From positions 1 through 33,482 of IMG/VR virus record IMGVR_UViG_3300046557_000318: a DNA stretch of 33,482 bases; one strand, written 5' to 3'. Below are positions 15,884 to 23,247 of the stretch, one piece after another. The notes below the pieces were generated by a model. It did not search any database and was not told the origin of the DNA. It was given only the letters and a program-made list of their open reading frames with translations. Position 1 is the first letter of the stretch; the number at the start of each line of letters is the position of its first letter. The stretch comes from a virus. The position numbers were made by a program, and so were the translations under genes.

Positions 15884-16420
15884 ATGCTGAAAATCATCCC
15901 ACTCGATGACGGCGAAGATCCATATCGCGCACCGGATCTCGGATGGGATGGTGTTGCTGGCGATCTGATTGTCAACGGCCTGTCGCATCTTGAGGCGCCT
16001 GGCGATCTAAGAGCAGAGCAAGGCCTTGCGACCCAAGTCCTCATCTGCCTGATGACCGATCGTCGGGTTGACCCCAGCGAGCTGCGCGACGGCGACGAGA
16101 ACAAGGGCTGGATCGGCGACAGCTTCGATCGCATGGACGGAGAAGACGAACTTGGCTCAAGGCTCTGGCTGCTGCGTCGTTCGGCCATTTACGACGGCAT
16201 TGAGACTGTTGTGGAGGGTTACGTCCGCGAAGCGTTGCAGCCTCTAATCAAACAGGGCGCGACGGTTCGTGCCGATGTCACGGTTACTACCGACCGCCCT
16301 GCGAACAGTCTCAGCTTTTCCGTCGCGCTTTACGGTCGCGACGGCACGAAAATCTACAACCGAAACTTCGAATTACTCTGGAGACAGATCGATGGCGTGG
16401 TCAATCCGCTCTCTGGCTGA
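15884..16420 (+). CDS. Baseplate protein, Mu gp46-like
   Basis: This 178-residue protein fits the GP46 family: an acidic N-terminus, a region with LATQVLICLMTDRRVDPSEL and ENKGWIGDSFDR, then GSRLWLLRRSAIYDGIETVV. In Mu it is part of the baseplate wedge (gp25/W-like role). It is preceded by 27 non-coding bases and its 3' end overlaps the wedge protein J-like gene by 29 bases. The weak ribosome site (GGGCGAA) is the only mild irregularity. Confidence 0.88.
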   Translation: MLKIIPLDDGEDPYRAPDLGWDGVAGDLIVNGLSHLEAPGDLRAEQGLATQVLICLMTDRRVDPSELRDGDENKGWIGDSFDRMDGEDELGSRLWLLRRSAIYDGIETVVEGYVREALQPLIKQGATVRADVTVTTDRPANSLSFSVALYGRDGTKIYNRNFELLWRQIDGVVNPLSG

Positions 16421-17471
16421 ATCGTCCGCACGGGCGCGTGGTGCTTTTCGGCAGTATATGCCGGGTACCGACACTGCATTGAAGAATAATTTCGTGACGA
16501 TTATCGCCAAGGTCATGGCGGCATTGGCACATGAATTCGAACTGCGCATGGCCTATCTGGCCAAGCAACTGTTCCTGACATCCGCAACGGGACAGTTTCT
16601 CCTCGTTCTGTGTTCAGAGATTGGTGTCTATCTGAAGCAGGCATCCAGCGCCTCAGGCGGAGCGGTCGGCACGGGCCTCGCCGGGACCACCTATGCCGCC
16701 GGCATCAGGTTGATTTCGGGCAACATCACATATGTCTCCACTGCTCCTGCGACTGCGGCGGGTGACGGTACATTGTCTCTCCTTGTGACATCGGAGGTCA
16801 AAGGTGCTGCCAGCAATCGCGACGAGGGTGGCTCGCTGGCGCTGGCAGATCCGGTGCTTTGGCCGGACCTTGGAACTGTGTGGACTGTCGCATCCGGCGG
16901 GATCGGCGGAGGCGCTGATGTTGAGGATCAAGATTCGCTGCGCGCGCGCGGTTTACAACGCAAGCGCAATCCGCCTGGCGGCGGCACGCTGACGGACTAC
17001 GAGCGTTTTACGCGCGATGTCCCCGGCGTGGTGGCGGCATGGGCGTTCCGCGGCTCAAACCCGGGTGCGATCTTTACATATTTCCTGTTCTCCGGCCGCG
17101 CGAACCTCATCCCCCAGCCGTCCGACGTCGTAGTCGTGCAGGCGGCGATCGATGCGCAGCGACTGATCCGTGTCGACGACAGTGTCGCGGTGGCACCGGT
17201 CGCGCTGCCGATCGACATCACCATCAATGGCCTGTCGTCGGACACGCCGGATATTCGCGCCGCGATCTCGACCGCGATCTCTGCCATGTTCCTTGCCCGC
17301 TGCCGTCCGGGCATCGTGGGCAATACCTTCACAGTTTCGGTCTCGTGGATCGACGAGGCAATTTCCGGTGTCGTGGGCGAGGATCGGCATGTGCTGGCAG
17401 CGCCCACCACCGATCCCGTCCTGACCGGCGGTCAGTTTCCGACGCTCGGGGTCATCACCTATGGCGCGTGA
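16392..17471 (+). CDS. Baseplate J-like wedge protein, Mu gp47-like
   Basis: This 359-residue protein belongs to the Baseplate_J family. Marks include an N-terminal DTALKNNFVTIIAKVMAALA helix, GQFLLVLCSEIGVYLKQASS, the glycine-rich SGGAVGTGLAGTTYAAGIRL and an alpha/beta repeat with PGVVAAWAFRGSNPG and a C-terminal LTGGQFPTLGVITYG. ATG at 16392 follows GGAGA at 16380-16384; longer in-frame reading lies inside gp46. It overlaps the next gene by eleven bases. Confidence 0.93.
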   Translation: MAWSIRSLAESSARARGAFRQYMPGTDTALKNNFVTIIAKVMAALAHEFELRMAYLAKQLFLTSATGQFLLVLCSEIGVYLKQASSASGGAVGTGLAGTTYAAGIRLISGNITYVSTAPATAAGDGTLSLLVTSEVKGAASNRDEGGSLALADPVLWPDLGTVWTVASGGIGGGADVEDQDSLRARGLQRKRNPPGGGTLTDYERFTRDVPGVVAAWAFRGSNPGAIFTYFLFSGRANLIPQPSDVVVVQAAIDAQRLIRVDDSVAVAPVALPIDITINGLSSDTPDIRAAISTAISAMFLARCRPGIVGNTFTVSVSWIDEAISGVVGEDRHVLAAPTTDPVLTGGQFPTLGVITYGA

Positions 17472-18171
17472 TCCTGGCCTCAATACAGTCACTACCGCAG
17501 CGACAGTTCTTGCGGATCTCGTTCCGGTTCCGGCACCATACGACGCCCTTGCCAATCCAAGCAATGACGATCTGGTCAGCGCCGGATTGGCGATGTGGCC
17601 ACAAGGTCCGGCATGGGGATCGCCTGATGGAGTAGCCGTTTCACTGGAGTCCAACCTAGCCAAACTTACGCGCGTTCTTCTCGATCCCTTTGTCTGGCTT
17701 TATGGCCGCGCCTTCAAGTTGGCTCGCGAGGCAAGCATCCAAGGGGTCGACGAGCTTCTGCCTGAATGGGAGGCCGAATACGGACTTCCTGATAACTGCG
17801 TCACCGGCCCGACGAGCGTTGCCGAGAGGGTTCGCGCCCTTGCCGCCAAGGTCAACAGCCAGGCGGTTCTGATACCCGGTGACTTTATTCGGGTCGCCGC
17901 GTCCTACGGCTTTTCGATCACGATTGAGGAACCTGCGGTCTTTGAGTGCGGATTTTCCGAGTGCGGAGGTGAGCACACAGTCGGCGACGCTAGGCAGGAA
18001 GTGTACTGGATTGTTCACGTGACCGATCTGGCGGTCGACTATTTCATCTGCGGCATCTCGGAGTGCGGCCTCGATCCGCTCTTCGATCTCGGCGATGCCG
18101 AACGCCTGCTTTGCATCCTCCGGCGACTGGCGCCGGCTTGGACCATCCCGATCCTTTCCGACGACACCTGA
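17461..18171 (+). CDS. Tail protein, Mu gp48/YmfQ (DUF2313) family
   Basis: This 236-residue protein has the DUF2313 layout: LVSAGLAMWPQGPAWGSPDG near the N-terminus, a helical middle with GVDELLPEWEAEYGLPDNCV, RVRALAAKVNSQ, and a C-terminal RRLAPAWTIP block. In Mu-like phages this protein links the baseplate wedge to fibres. Two Cys-containing repeats (VFECGFSECGGE and FICGISECGLD) are typical of this family. It ends 15 bases before the fibre gene. Confidence 0.91.
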   Translation: MARDPGLNTVTTAATVLADLVPVPAPYDALANPSNDDLVSAGLAMWPQGPAWGSPDGVAVSLESNLAKLTRVLLDPFVWLYGRAFKLAREASIQGVDELLPEWEAEYGLPDNCVTGPTSVAERVRALAAKVNSQAVLIPGDFIRVAASYGFSITIEEPAVFECGFSECGGEHTVGDARQEVYWIVHVTDLAVDYFICGISECGLDPLFDLGDAERLLCILRRLAPAWTIPILSDDT

Positions 18172-18186
18172 CCTTACGAGGGCACC

Positions 18187-19089
18187 ATGAAATATAATGC
18201 ACCCTACGGTTCCGTTGACCCGAATGCCTCGTATGTCGATCGCGACACGCCGGCCGCCATATCGGGGTCAAAGGTTCCGGCAGCGGCAATCGAAACTGTG
18301 CAGCGCGAGCTTGTTGCGCTGATCTCCGCAGCCGGCCTGACGCCCGACAACGCTGACCTTACTCAGATCACTAAGGCTATTCAGTCAGGGAAGCTGAATT
18401 ATGCTGCTGCGACCGGCACATCGACGGCGCTTATTGTTACACTACCTCAAGTTCCAGCGGCCTATGTCGCTGGGATGGTGATTGAGGTCAAGACCGCGAG
18501 TGCTTGCGGCGGTGCATGCACGATTAATGTCAATGGGCTGGGCACGAAGAGCATCGTCGATGCCAATGGCGGTGCCTTGGTGACAAATTCCTTCCAGTCA
18601 GGCAACATGCTGGCCTTGATCTATGACGGCACGAATTTCCGCATGGTTGGCGGCTATAGCGCGGCCGTCCTTTCGCCATTCTCGATCACCTATGCGGTTT
18701 CCCAAGTCCTTGGGAACAATACCCTTGCCGTATCGAATTTGGGGACAGGGTCGGCCAGTTTCGGGTCAAGCAGTGGTTCTAACTTCACGTTCAGTCGGGC
18801 CGGGAAATATGCCATCTCCGCCCAGTTGGCCCTAACAGTCACATATACCGGGCCGACGAATTGCGGTGGTTCAGCGTTGATCAAGAGAAACGGAACTATC
18901 ATCATCGGGTCCAATAATACAGATGGCAACTATGGAAGTACATCTACGGGGTTTACGATCAGTTCTACCGCGATAGTTGATGTCGCCGCAGGTGATATAA
19001 TCACCGTCTTTGGGGCGTGCGGTTCATCGTCCGGTTACACCAGCAGCGCGATATCAAGCATTACATTCAACGTCACCGCCATCTCCTAA
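18187..19089 (+). CDS. Tail fibre protein
   Basis: This 300-residue protein follows the gp48-like gene where Mu carries its fibre. The N-terminal part contains PNASYVDRDTPAAISGSKVP and VQRELVALISAAGLTPDNAD, which resembles fibre attachment sequences of related phages. The rest is low-complexity and Ser/Thr/Gly rich. The last 120 residues have a C1q-like beta-sandwich feel: FTFSRAGKYAISAQLAL, a RNGTIIIGSN turn and VAAGDIITVFGACG. That module probably contacts the cell surface. ACGAGGG gives a strong ribosome site. Confidence 0.76.
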   Translation: MKYNAPYGSVDPNASYVDRDTPAAISGSKVPAAAIETVQRELVALISAAGLTPDNADLTQITKAIQSGKLNYAAATGTSTALIVTLPQVPAAYVAGMVIEVKTASACGGACTINVNGLGTKSIVDANGGALVTNSFQSGNMLALIYDGTNFRMVGGYSAAVLSPFSITYAVSQVLGNNTLAVSNLGTGSASFGSSSGSNFTFSRAGKYAISAQLALTVTYTGPTNCGGSALIKRNGTIIIGSNNTDGNYGSTSTGFTISSTAIVDVAAGDIITVFGACGSSSGYTSSAISSITFNVTAIS

Positions 19090-19102
19090 AGGAAATCGGA
19101 CA

Positions 19103-19528
19103 ATGCAAGCTGCTGACTATATCTCCACGCTTACGGGGAAGACCGTGGGTGAACTCTTTTTCTCGGCACCACCGCTTGTAGCGCTGGAACAGGATGAGGA
19201 TGGCAAGATCACCGTCACCTATTGGGATGAAAGCCTGAAGGCTAAAAAGCCAACGGCAGACGACATCGCGGCGGCTGTTGCGGCTCCAGATCCTGTTGCC
19301 GTCCCCGCGAGCGTATCCGCTCGTCAGTTCAAGCTTCAACTCCTCGCCGCCGGCCTCCTAGACAAGGTCGACGCATGGGTCGCGACACAGAGCAAGGATG
19401 TGCAGATTTCCTATGAATATTCCGGGGCATTCGTGCGGACGGAACCGATGATGGCCGCAGGCTTTGCGGCAATGGGCGTCACCAAAGATCAGATTGATGC
19501 ATTCTTCATCGAGGCAGGGAAAATATGA
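19103..19528 (+). CDS. Small fibre-associated or fibre-assembly-like protein
   Basis: This 141-residue protein begins MQAADYISTLTGKTVGELFF, has an acidic N-terminal half with ALEQDEDGKITVTYWDESLK, and a helical C-terminal half including VSARQFKLQLLAAGLLD and VKDQIDAFF-like residues. The latter half is seen in proteins encoded next to tail-fibre genes in many phages. I infer a chaperone or short fibre component but see no diagnostic motif. AAAGGA before ATG 19103 and an ATGA overlap with the next gene link it to the fibre module. Confidence 0.68.
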   Translation: MQAADYISTLTGKTVGELFFSAPPLVALEQDEDGKITVTYWDESLKAKKPTADDIAAAVAAPDPVAVPASVSARQFKLQLLAAGLLDKVDAWVATQSKDVQISYEYSGAFVRTEPMMAAGFAAMGVTKDQIDAFFIEAGKI

Positions 19529-20523
19529 GCTTTGTCGCTGAAGGCGATAGCATCGATTATGGCTATCTACTCACCACTCCATCAACGCAGTGCACATGGG
19601 CGCAGCTCTATGCCTCGTCGGCTATTACCTCGATGGGGGTCGGCAGCTATTACAACTTCGCCACCACGGGTGCGGTTGTCTACAGCGGCGCGACCGGCGG
19701 TCTCATCAGCATCTATGACCGGTACATGGCAAACGTCTATCCGCATCGCCCAACGGCAAATGGCGGCGACGGTGGCGCCGTTGCCATCCTGTTCAACAAT
19801 GGCGGGATCAATGATCTCGCCTATAACCGAACAGCTGCGCAGCTCCTTGCCGATATGCTTGCCTATAACCAGCGCGCCAAGGCAGATGGCTTTACGATTT
19901 GGGCAGATACGTTGCTGCCATCGCATGCCATGACGACCCTGGAAACCCGACGCCTGCAAGTCAATGCCGCAATCCTTGCCGGTCAAGTCGGGGCAGATTT
20001 TACCTTCAACAGCGCGCAAGCCATCCCGGATTGCTGGGATACCAGTGTATATCAGCCGGACGGGACGCACCCTGTTCTGAAAGGACATACGCTAAGGGCA
20101 GCCTATATGGCCGGGAAAATCGGCTCATCGACTCCCGATACCTGGAATGGGCAGGTCGCTTTCGCAGCTAGCGCGGCGGCGGGCGCGTCGGCATTGTCGG
20201 AAATCATCGGCTACAATTGCCCGAGGCTCAATCGAGGCGATGCGTTCAACAGCTCGACAGGACGTTTTACCGCCCCGAAGGCCGGAACGATCGATCTCAG
20301 CTTTATTGGCATCAACCAGACCGGGACAGGGCAAGGGAAACTGGAAATCCGCAAGAATGGTCTGGCGATCGGTTCGGCTGCTTTCGCAATGGATTCCTAC
20401 GACGTCCTTACGGCCGCAGCCTTGACCAACGTCGAGCCAGGAGATGTCATTTCCTGCTGGATGACCTATGGATCACTGCTTCCAAACTGGCCGCAGACGG
20501 TGTTTATCGGGCGGATGCTCTGA
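19525..20523 (+). CDS. Tail protein with SGNH esterase domain and C1q-like end
   Basis: This 332-residue protein has the four SGNH-hydrolase blocks in order: block I GDS (EGDSIDYGY, about residues 7-9), a glycine in the TTGAVVYSG region, block III GIND (LFNNGGIND), and block V DGTH (YQPDGTHP). These supply the Ser, Gly, Asn and Asp-His residues. The family removes acetyl groups from surface polysaccharides, so this is probably the receptor-processing tail component. The last third (FNSSTGRFTAPKAGTIDLSF, IRKNGLAIGSAAF, VEPGDVISCWMTYG) is C1q-like, as in the preceding fibre. The 3' end overlaps a convergent acyltransferase gene. Confidence 0.86.
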   Translation: MSFVAEGDSIDYGYLLTTPSTQCTWAQLYASSAITSMGVGSYYNFATTGAVVYSGATGGLISIYDRYMANVYPHRPTANGGDGGAVAILFNNGGINDLAYNRTAAQLLADMLAYNQRAKADGFTIWADTLLPSHAMTTLETRRLQVNAAILAGQVGADFTFNSAQAIPDCWDTSVYQPDGTHPVLKGHTLRAAYMAGKIGSSTPDTWNGQVAFAASAAAGASALSEIIGYNCPRLNRGDAFNSSTGRFTAPKAGTIDLSFIGINQTGTGQGKLEIRKNGLAIGSAAFAMDSYDVLTAAALTNVEPGDVISCWMTYGSLLPNWPQTVFIGRML

Positions 20524-21625
20524 CGGGCTTGTGTAGCAGGGAGACAAGTTTATTGAACACCGGGCGTTCAATTCCGTAGTAAGCGGCTGAAGCCACGGCA
20601 ATTGCCACCCCGATGAAAACGATCCTCATCATCTCGCCTTGGAAGGGTGTCTCGACCCGATAGGCTGATATCGCCAGTGGGTAGGCGAGGCACCCCAATA
20701 CCAGCCCGTGTGTCATGTAGATCGAGTACGAAATCTTGCCGAGATAATCGAGGGCGCGGCTTGTGAGAGTAGCGCGTGTCTTGCCCGCAAGGTCATTGCT
20801 GGCGGAAGCGTAGATCACGGCGATGAAGCCGATGAAGGCAACGCAGGTCATGGCGGTCGGGTAGGATTCGGGAAAGAGCCCTGAGAGAAGAAGGAGCGGT
20901 GCGGCTACGGTGATGAGCAGAACCGTGTGGACGGAATACACTGCTCGCGCCCTGTTCAGGACAAGAAATCTCGAAGCCAACGCACCGGCTGCATATTCCG
21001 GAAGCCTTGAGATCGGAAAGAATTCGAAGAAATTAGGCCCCATCCTCGGTGTAAGCGCGTATTGGGAAGCCCAATAAGCGATTACGACCCCGACAAAGGC
21101 GATGGCGGTGGACCGGAGAGACAGCTTACCGATCGCGGGCAGCATGATTGGCGACAGAACATAGAAAAACATCTCGCACGACAGCGTCCAGCTTATGCCG
21201 TTCCAAGATTGCCGGATGCCTGGCGTGTCATACCACCAGGCCTGCAACAGCAACGCCGACCACCTGATTGAATTCTTCGACCCTTCAAAGCCCGCGATCG
21301 GGGCAGAGAATTTCCAGAAGATGAAAACGGCAAAAAATAATGTCACCAGCGACAGGGGATAGATTTTAGCCACCCGTCGATACAGGAACTCGAATGTTCC
21401 GTGCCGCTTCGATGCCCATCCCCATTGATTGACGAAGCCGGAAAGGCAGAAGAAAAACGAGACTCCGAGGTATCCGTACGAGCCAAGGCTACCCGTCGCC
21501 ACGTAGTGCGGCCAGAACTGCAGACTGTGATAAACGGCGACAGTTAGGGCAGCGACAGCACGAAGTCGCGTAAGGCTATGAAGATTCGTCCGTGTCACGG
21601 TCTCTGTGATAGGCCGAAAGTTCAC
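20504..21625 (-). CDS. Membrane O-acyltransferase, acyltransferase-3 (OafA) family
   Basis: This 373-residue integral membrane enzyme should transfer acetyl (or other acyl) groups to extracellular polysaccharide. The family motif R-x10-H is present (RAVAALTVAVYH, Arg22 and His33), with the FFFCLSGF segment, about ten hydrophobic helices and a YSIYMTHGLV region. It is on the opposite strand to the surrounding late genes, so it may be expressed during lysogeny and alter the lipopolysaccharide or capsule, as known serotype-conversion acetylases do. GTG at 21625 is supported by overlap with the stop of the upstream small gene (GTGA). Substrate is unknown. Confidence 0.92.
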   Translation of the reverse strand: MNFRPITETVTRTNLHSLTRLRAVAALTVAVYHSLQFWPHYVATGSLGSYGYLGVSFFFCLSGFVNQWGWASKRHGTFEFLYRRVAKIYPLSLVTLFFAVFIFWKFSAPIAGFEGSKNSIRWSALLLQAWWYDTPGIRQSWNGISWTLSCEMFFYVLSPIMLPAIGKLSLRSTAIAFVGVVIAYWASQYALTPRMGPNFFEFFPISRLPEYAAGALASRFLVLNRARAVYSVHTVLLITVAAPLLLLSGLFPESYPTAMTCVAFIGFIAVIYASASNDLAGKTRATLTSRALDYLGKISYSIYMTHGLVLGCLAYPLAISAYRVETPFQGEMMRIVFIGVAIAVASAAYYGIERPVFNKLVSLLHKPVRASAR

Positions 21626-21741
21626 GCAAACGACGCGTAGATTTTTACCGCAATGTAAAGGATCACGAGAACGGCCAGCAGCTTGTAGAAATCGCTCGGC
21701 TTTATCTCTGGGTTTTCGTGGATGTCATCGTGGGGTGTCAT
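21622..21741 (-). CDS. Small membrane peptide coupled to acyltransferase
   Basis: I do not recognise it. It is 39 residues: a polar N-terminus (MTPHDDIHENPEIKPSDF) and a single hydrophobic helix (YKLLAVLVILYIAVKIY). Its TGA overlaps the acyltransferase GTG (GTGA), a standard coupling arrangement, and it begins just after a reasonable promoter. Presumably it is a partner or leader for the acyltransferase. The ribosome site is only GAGAG, five bases before the ATG. Confidence 0.58.
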   Translation of the reverse strand: MTPHDDIHENPEIKPSDFYKLLAVLVILYIAVKIYASFA

Positions 21742-21766
21742 TGGCGCTCTCTTAAATTGAAGCGAC

Positions 21767-21796
21767 AGCATACTCGCAACAACCACATTCAATCAA
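21767..21796 (-). promoter_or_regulatory. Candidate promoter for small peptide-acyltransferase pair
   Basis: On the minus strand, TTGATT (complement of 21791-21796) and TATGCT (complement of 21767-21772) are separated by 18 bases. Each matches the sigma-70 consensus at four of six positions. Start of transcription would be near 21760, about 20 bases before the ATG. A promoter here would allow expression separate from the late genes. Confidence 0.32.
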
Positions 21797-21819
21797 GGCG
21801 TCCTCCATGGCGCCTTTTT
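21795..21819 (+). terminator. Possible intrinsic terminator before the lysis genes
   Basis: AAGGCG (21795-21800) can pair with CGCCTT (21811-21816), leaving a ten-base loop, and the stem runs into TTTTT (21815-21819). It is a short stem. It lies after the inserted minus-strand cassette and 14 bases before the holin candidate, so if active it would limit read-through and require a separate lysis promoter or antitermination. Confidence 0.33.
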
Positions 21820-21832
21820 CTACGGACATCCC

Positions 21833-22108
21833 ATGAACCTCATTCCACATACGTGGACGACGCTGAAATATGCGTGGTCTGTAAGGCTGACTGTGCTCGC
21901 CGTCGTTCTCATTTGGCTTGAGCCCGTCCTTAGCGAGCTCGCACAGGATCTGACATTCAAATCCGTGTGGATACGTCTGGCTGTCGCTCAGTTCGTCGGC
22001 TTCTTCGGGGTTGCCGCCATCTGGGCTCGGGTGACCGTCCAATCCACACTTCACGAGAAAATTGCACAGAAGGAGCAGGAAATTGGCAAACCGCCTACAG
22101 AAGGGTAG
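21833..22108 (+). CDS. Putative holin, small two-TM protein (DUF7940-like)
   Basis: This 91-residue protein has hydrophobic segments at about 18-38 (RLTVLAVVLIWLEPVLSE) and 45-65 (WIRLAVAQFVGFFGVAAIW), a short N-terminus (NLIPHTWTTLKYAWS) and a charged, helical end (HEKIAQKEQEIGKPPTEG). RVTVQSTL after the second helix and the LIPH...W start resemble small proteins placed before phage lysozymes (DUF7940-type). Position directly before a lysozyme gene and 26-base overlap with it suggest a holin. There is no good ribosome site, which would fit low expression. Function has not been shown for the family. Confidence 0.6.
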   Translation: MNLIPHTWTTLKYAWSVRLTVLAVVLIWLEPVLSELAQDLTFKSVWIRLAVAQFVGFFGVAAIWARVTVQSTLHEKIAQKEQEIGKPPTEG

Positions 22109-22547
22109 CGCTGCGGCTCTGATGGCCGCCACGCTTGTCGGAAGCTTCGAAGGGCTGCGACAAAACGCTTATCCCGACCCTGCTACCCAAGGGCAACCGT
22201 GGACGATCTGCTACGGCTCTACCAACGGCGTAAAGCCTGGCGATCACAAGACGATCGAGCAATGCAAGGCACTCCTTGTTCAGGAGCTGCAGGTCTACGC
22301 CAACGGCGTCGAAGCCTGCGTGCATGTTCCGTTGCCAGACGCACGCCTCGTTGCCCTGACGTCATTTGCTTACAACGTCGGCGTCAAGGCGGCGTGCACT
22401 TCAAGCACCGTAAGCCTGATCAACCAGGGCAAGCCTGCAGAGGGGTGCGAAGCGCTTCTCAAGTGGAACCGTGCTGCCGGTATCGTCTTCCCCGGCCTGA
22501 CGCGGCGCCGGCAGAAGGAACGCCAATTCTGCCTGGAGAGAACGTGA
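22083..22547 (+). CDS. Endolysin, T4-type lysozyme (GH24)
   Basis: This 154-residue muramidase cleaves peptidoglycan. I start it at TTG 22083 because AAGGAG (22070-22075) is seven bases upstream; the upstream TTG at 22062 has none. Catalytic residues follow the family pattern: Glu23 in SFEGLRQNAYP, Asp32 in PDPATQG and Thr41 in WTICYG, with LTSFAYNVG and a GLTRRRQKERQ end also typical. Residues 8-20 (GSAAALMAATLVG) form a short weakly hydrophobic stretch like a signal-anchor-release segment of R21-type endolysins, so export may not need a large holin. The stop overlaps the i-spanin ATG. Confidence 0.93.
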   Translation: MANRLQKGSAAALMAATLVGSFEGLRQNAYPDPATQGQPWTICYGSTNGVKPGDHKTIEQCKALLVQELQVYANGVEACVHVPLPDARLVALTSFAYNVGVKAACTSSTVSLINQGKPAEGCEALLKWNRAAGIVFPGLTRRRQKERQFCLERT

Positions 22548-22894
22548 TGTTCGGTTTCGGGATCCTCGACTACATCAAATTCGGCGCTGGCATTGCGATC
22601 GGCGCATCGCTCGCCTTCTTCCCCGCTCGATGGATCGGTCAGAGCGAAGGCAAGCAGATGGCGGCAACCGCCGCCCTCACCAAATCCGTCACCCTTCTCC
22701 GCGAAAGGAACGTGGTCAATGACCAGGTCTCTACCTCTGATGCTGCTGCTCTCTGCGCTGATTTCGGGCTGTCAGACGACGACAAAGCAGAATGCGTGCG
22801 ACGGCTTCAGCCGATTAACGCCAAGCCTGGCAACGTCGGTAACGATCCTGCAGACCGATCGGCCGTTCGCGAACCAGGTGGCTGCTCACAATAA
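22547..22894 (+). CDS. Inner-membrane spanin (Rz-like)
   Basis: This 115-residue protein has one N-terminal membrane helix (about 8-26, IKFGAGIAIGASLAFFPARW) and then a charged, helical periplasmic part (EGKQMAATAALTKSVTLLRE). This is the Rz type. It overlaps the lysozyme stop (TGATG) and contains the o-spanin gene inside it in another frame. It should link to the o-spanin and fuse inner and outer membranes in the final lysis step. GGAGAG lies seven bases before the start. Confidence 0.78.
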   Translation: MFGFGILDYIKFGAGIAIGASLAFFPARWIGQSEGKQMAATAALTKSVTLLRERNVVNDQVSTSDAAALCADFGLSDDDKAECVRRLQPINAKPGNVGNDPADRSAVREPGGCSQ

Positions 22895-22925
22895 GTTCGG
22901 GCGGTTACAGAAGTGCTGGGAATGA
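22719..22925 (+). CDS. Outer-membrane lipoprotein spanin (Rz1-like), nested
   Basis: This 68-residue lipoprotein starts at ATG 22719 inside the Rz-like gene and ends 31 bases beyond it. A typical signal runs from MTRSLPLMLLLSALISGC, with lipobox ISGC and the lipidated Cys at residue 18. The mature part has a few charged residues, a Cys pair possibility (residues 27 and about 66) and no obvious proline-rich stretch, which is unlike lambda Rz1. Nesting with an Rz-type gene is the usual architecture. The ribosome site is GAAAGGA ten bases upstream, slightly long. Confidence 0.82.
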   Translation: MTRSLPLMLLLSALISGCQTTTKQNACDGFSRLTPSLATSVTILQTDRPFANQVAAHNKFGRLQKCWE

Positions 22926-22977
22926 CAGCAATTCGACCACCCGATCGACATCACCGACCACAATTGAGGGAAAGTCC

Positions 22978-23247
22978 ATGGCAACCGAACTACTCGCGGT
23001 CAACAACACGGCTGCAAACTCGTCTGATCTCGTTGTGGCGGCCGGGACGCCCGTGACGGTTTGCATCAAAGGAGACACGAAAGGCGTGGTTACCGCCGCA
23101 ATCTATCTCAAAGACGACACTGGTGGATACAATCAGGTCGGCATCCTAACGACGTCACGCGGAGAGCGAGCAATCGCGATCACGGCCCCTGGCACTTATC
23201 GCTTTGCCCGAGTCGTAGGCGAAACCTTTGGGGTGTTCAGTGCGTAA
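22978..23247 (+). CDS. Small beta-rich phage protein, unknown
   Basis: I do not assign it. The 89 residues begin MATELLAVNNTAANSSDLVV and include GTPVTVCIKGDTKGVVTAAI, YNQVGILTTSRGERAI and GTYRFARVVG, suggesting an all-beta domain like those in structural or decoration proteins. There is no signal peptide or membrane helix. GAGGGAAAG gives a strong ribosome site and the stop overlaps the next gene's GTG by eight bases, so both form one unit, probably related to virion surface or tail enzymes. Confidence 0.6.
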   Translation: MATELLAVNNTAANSSDLVVAAGTPVTVCIKGDTKGVVTAAIYLKDDTGGYNQVGILTTSRGERAIAITAPGTYRFARVVGETFGVFSA

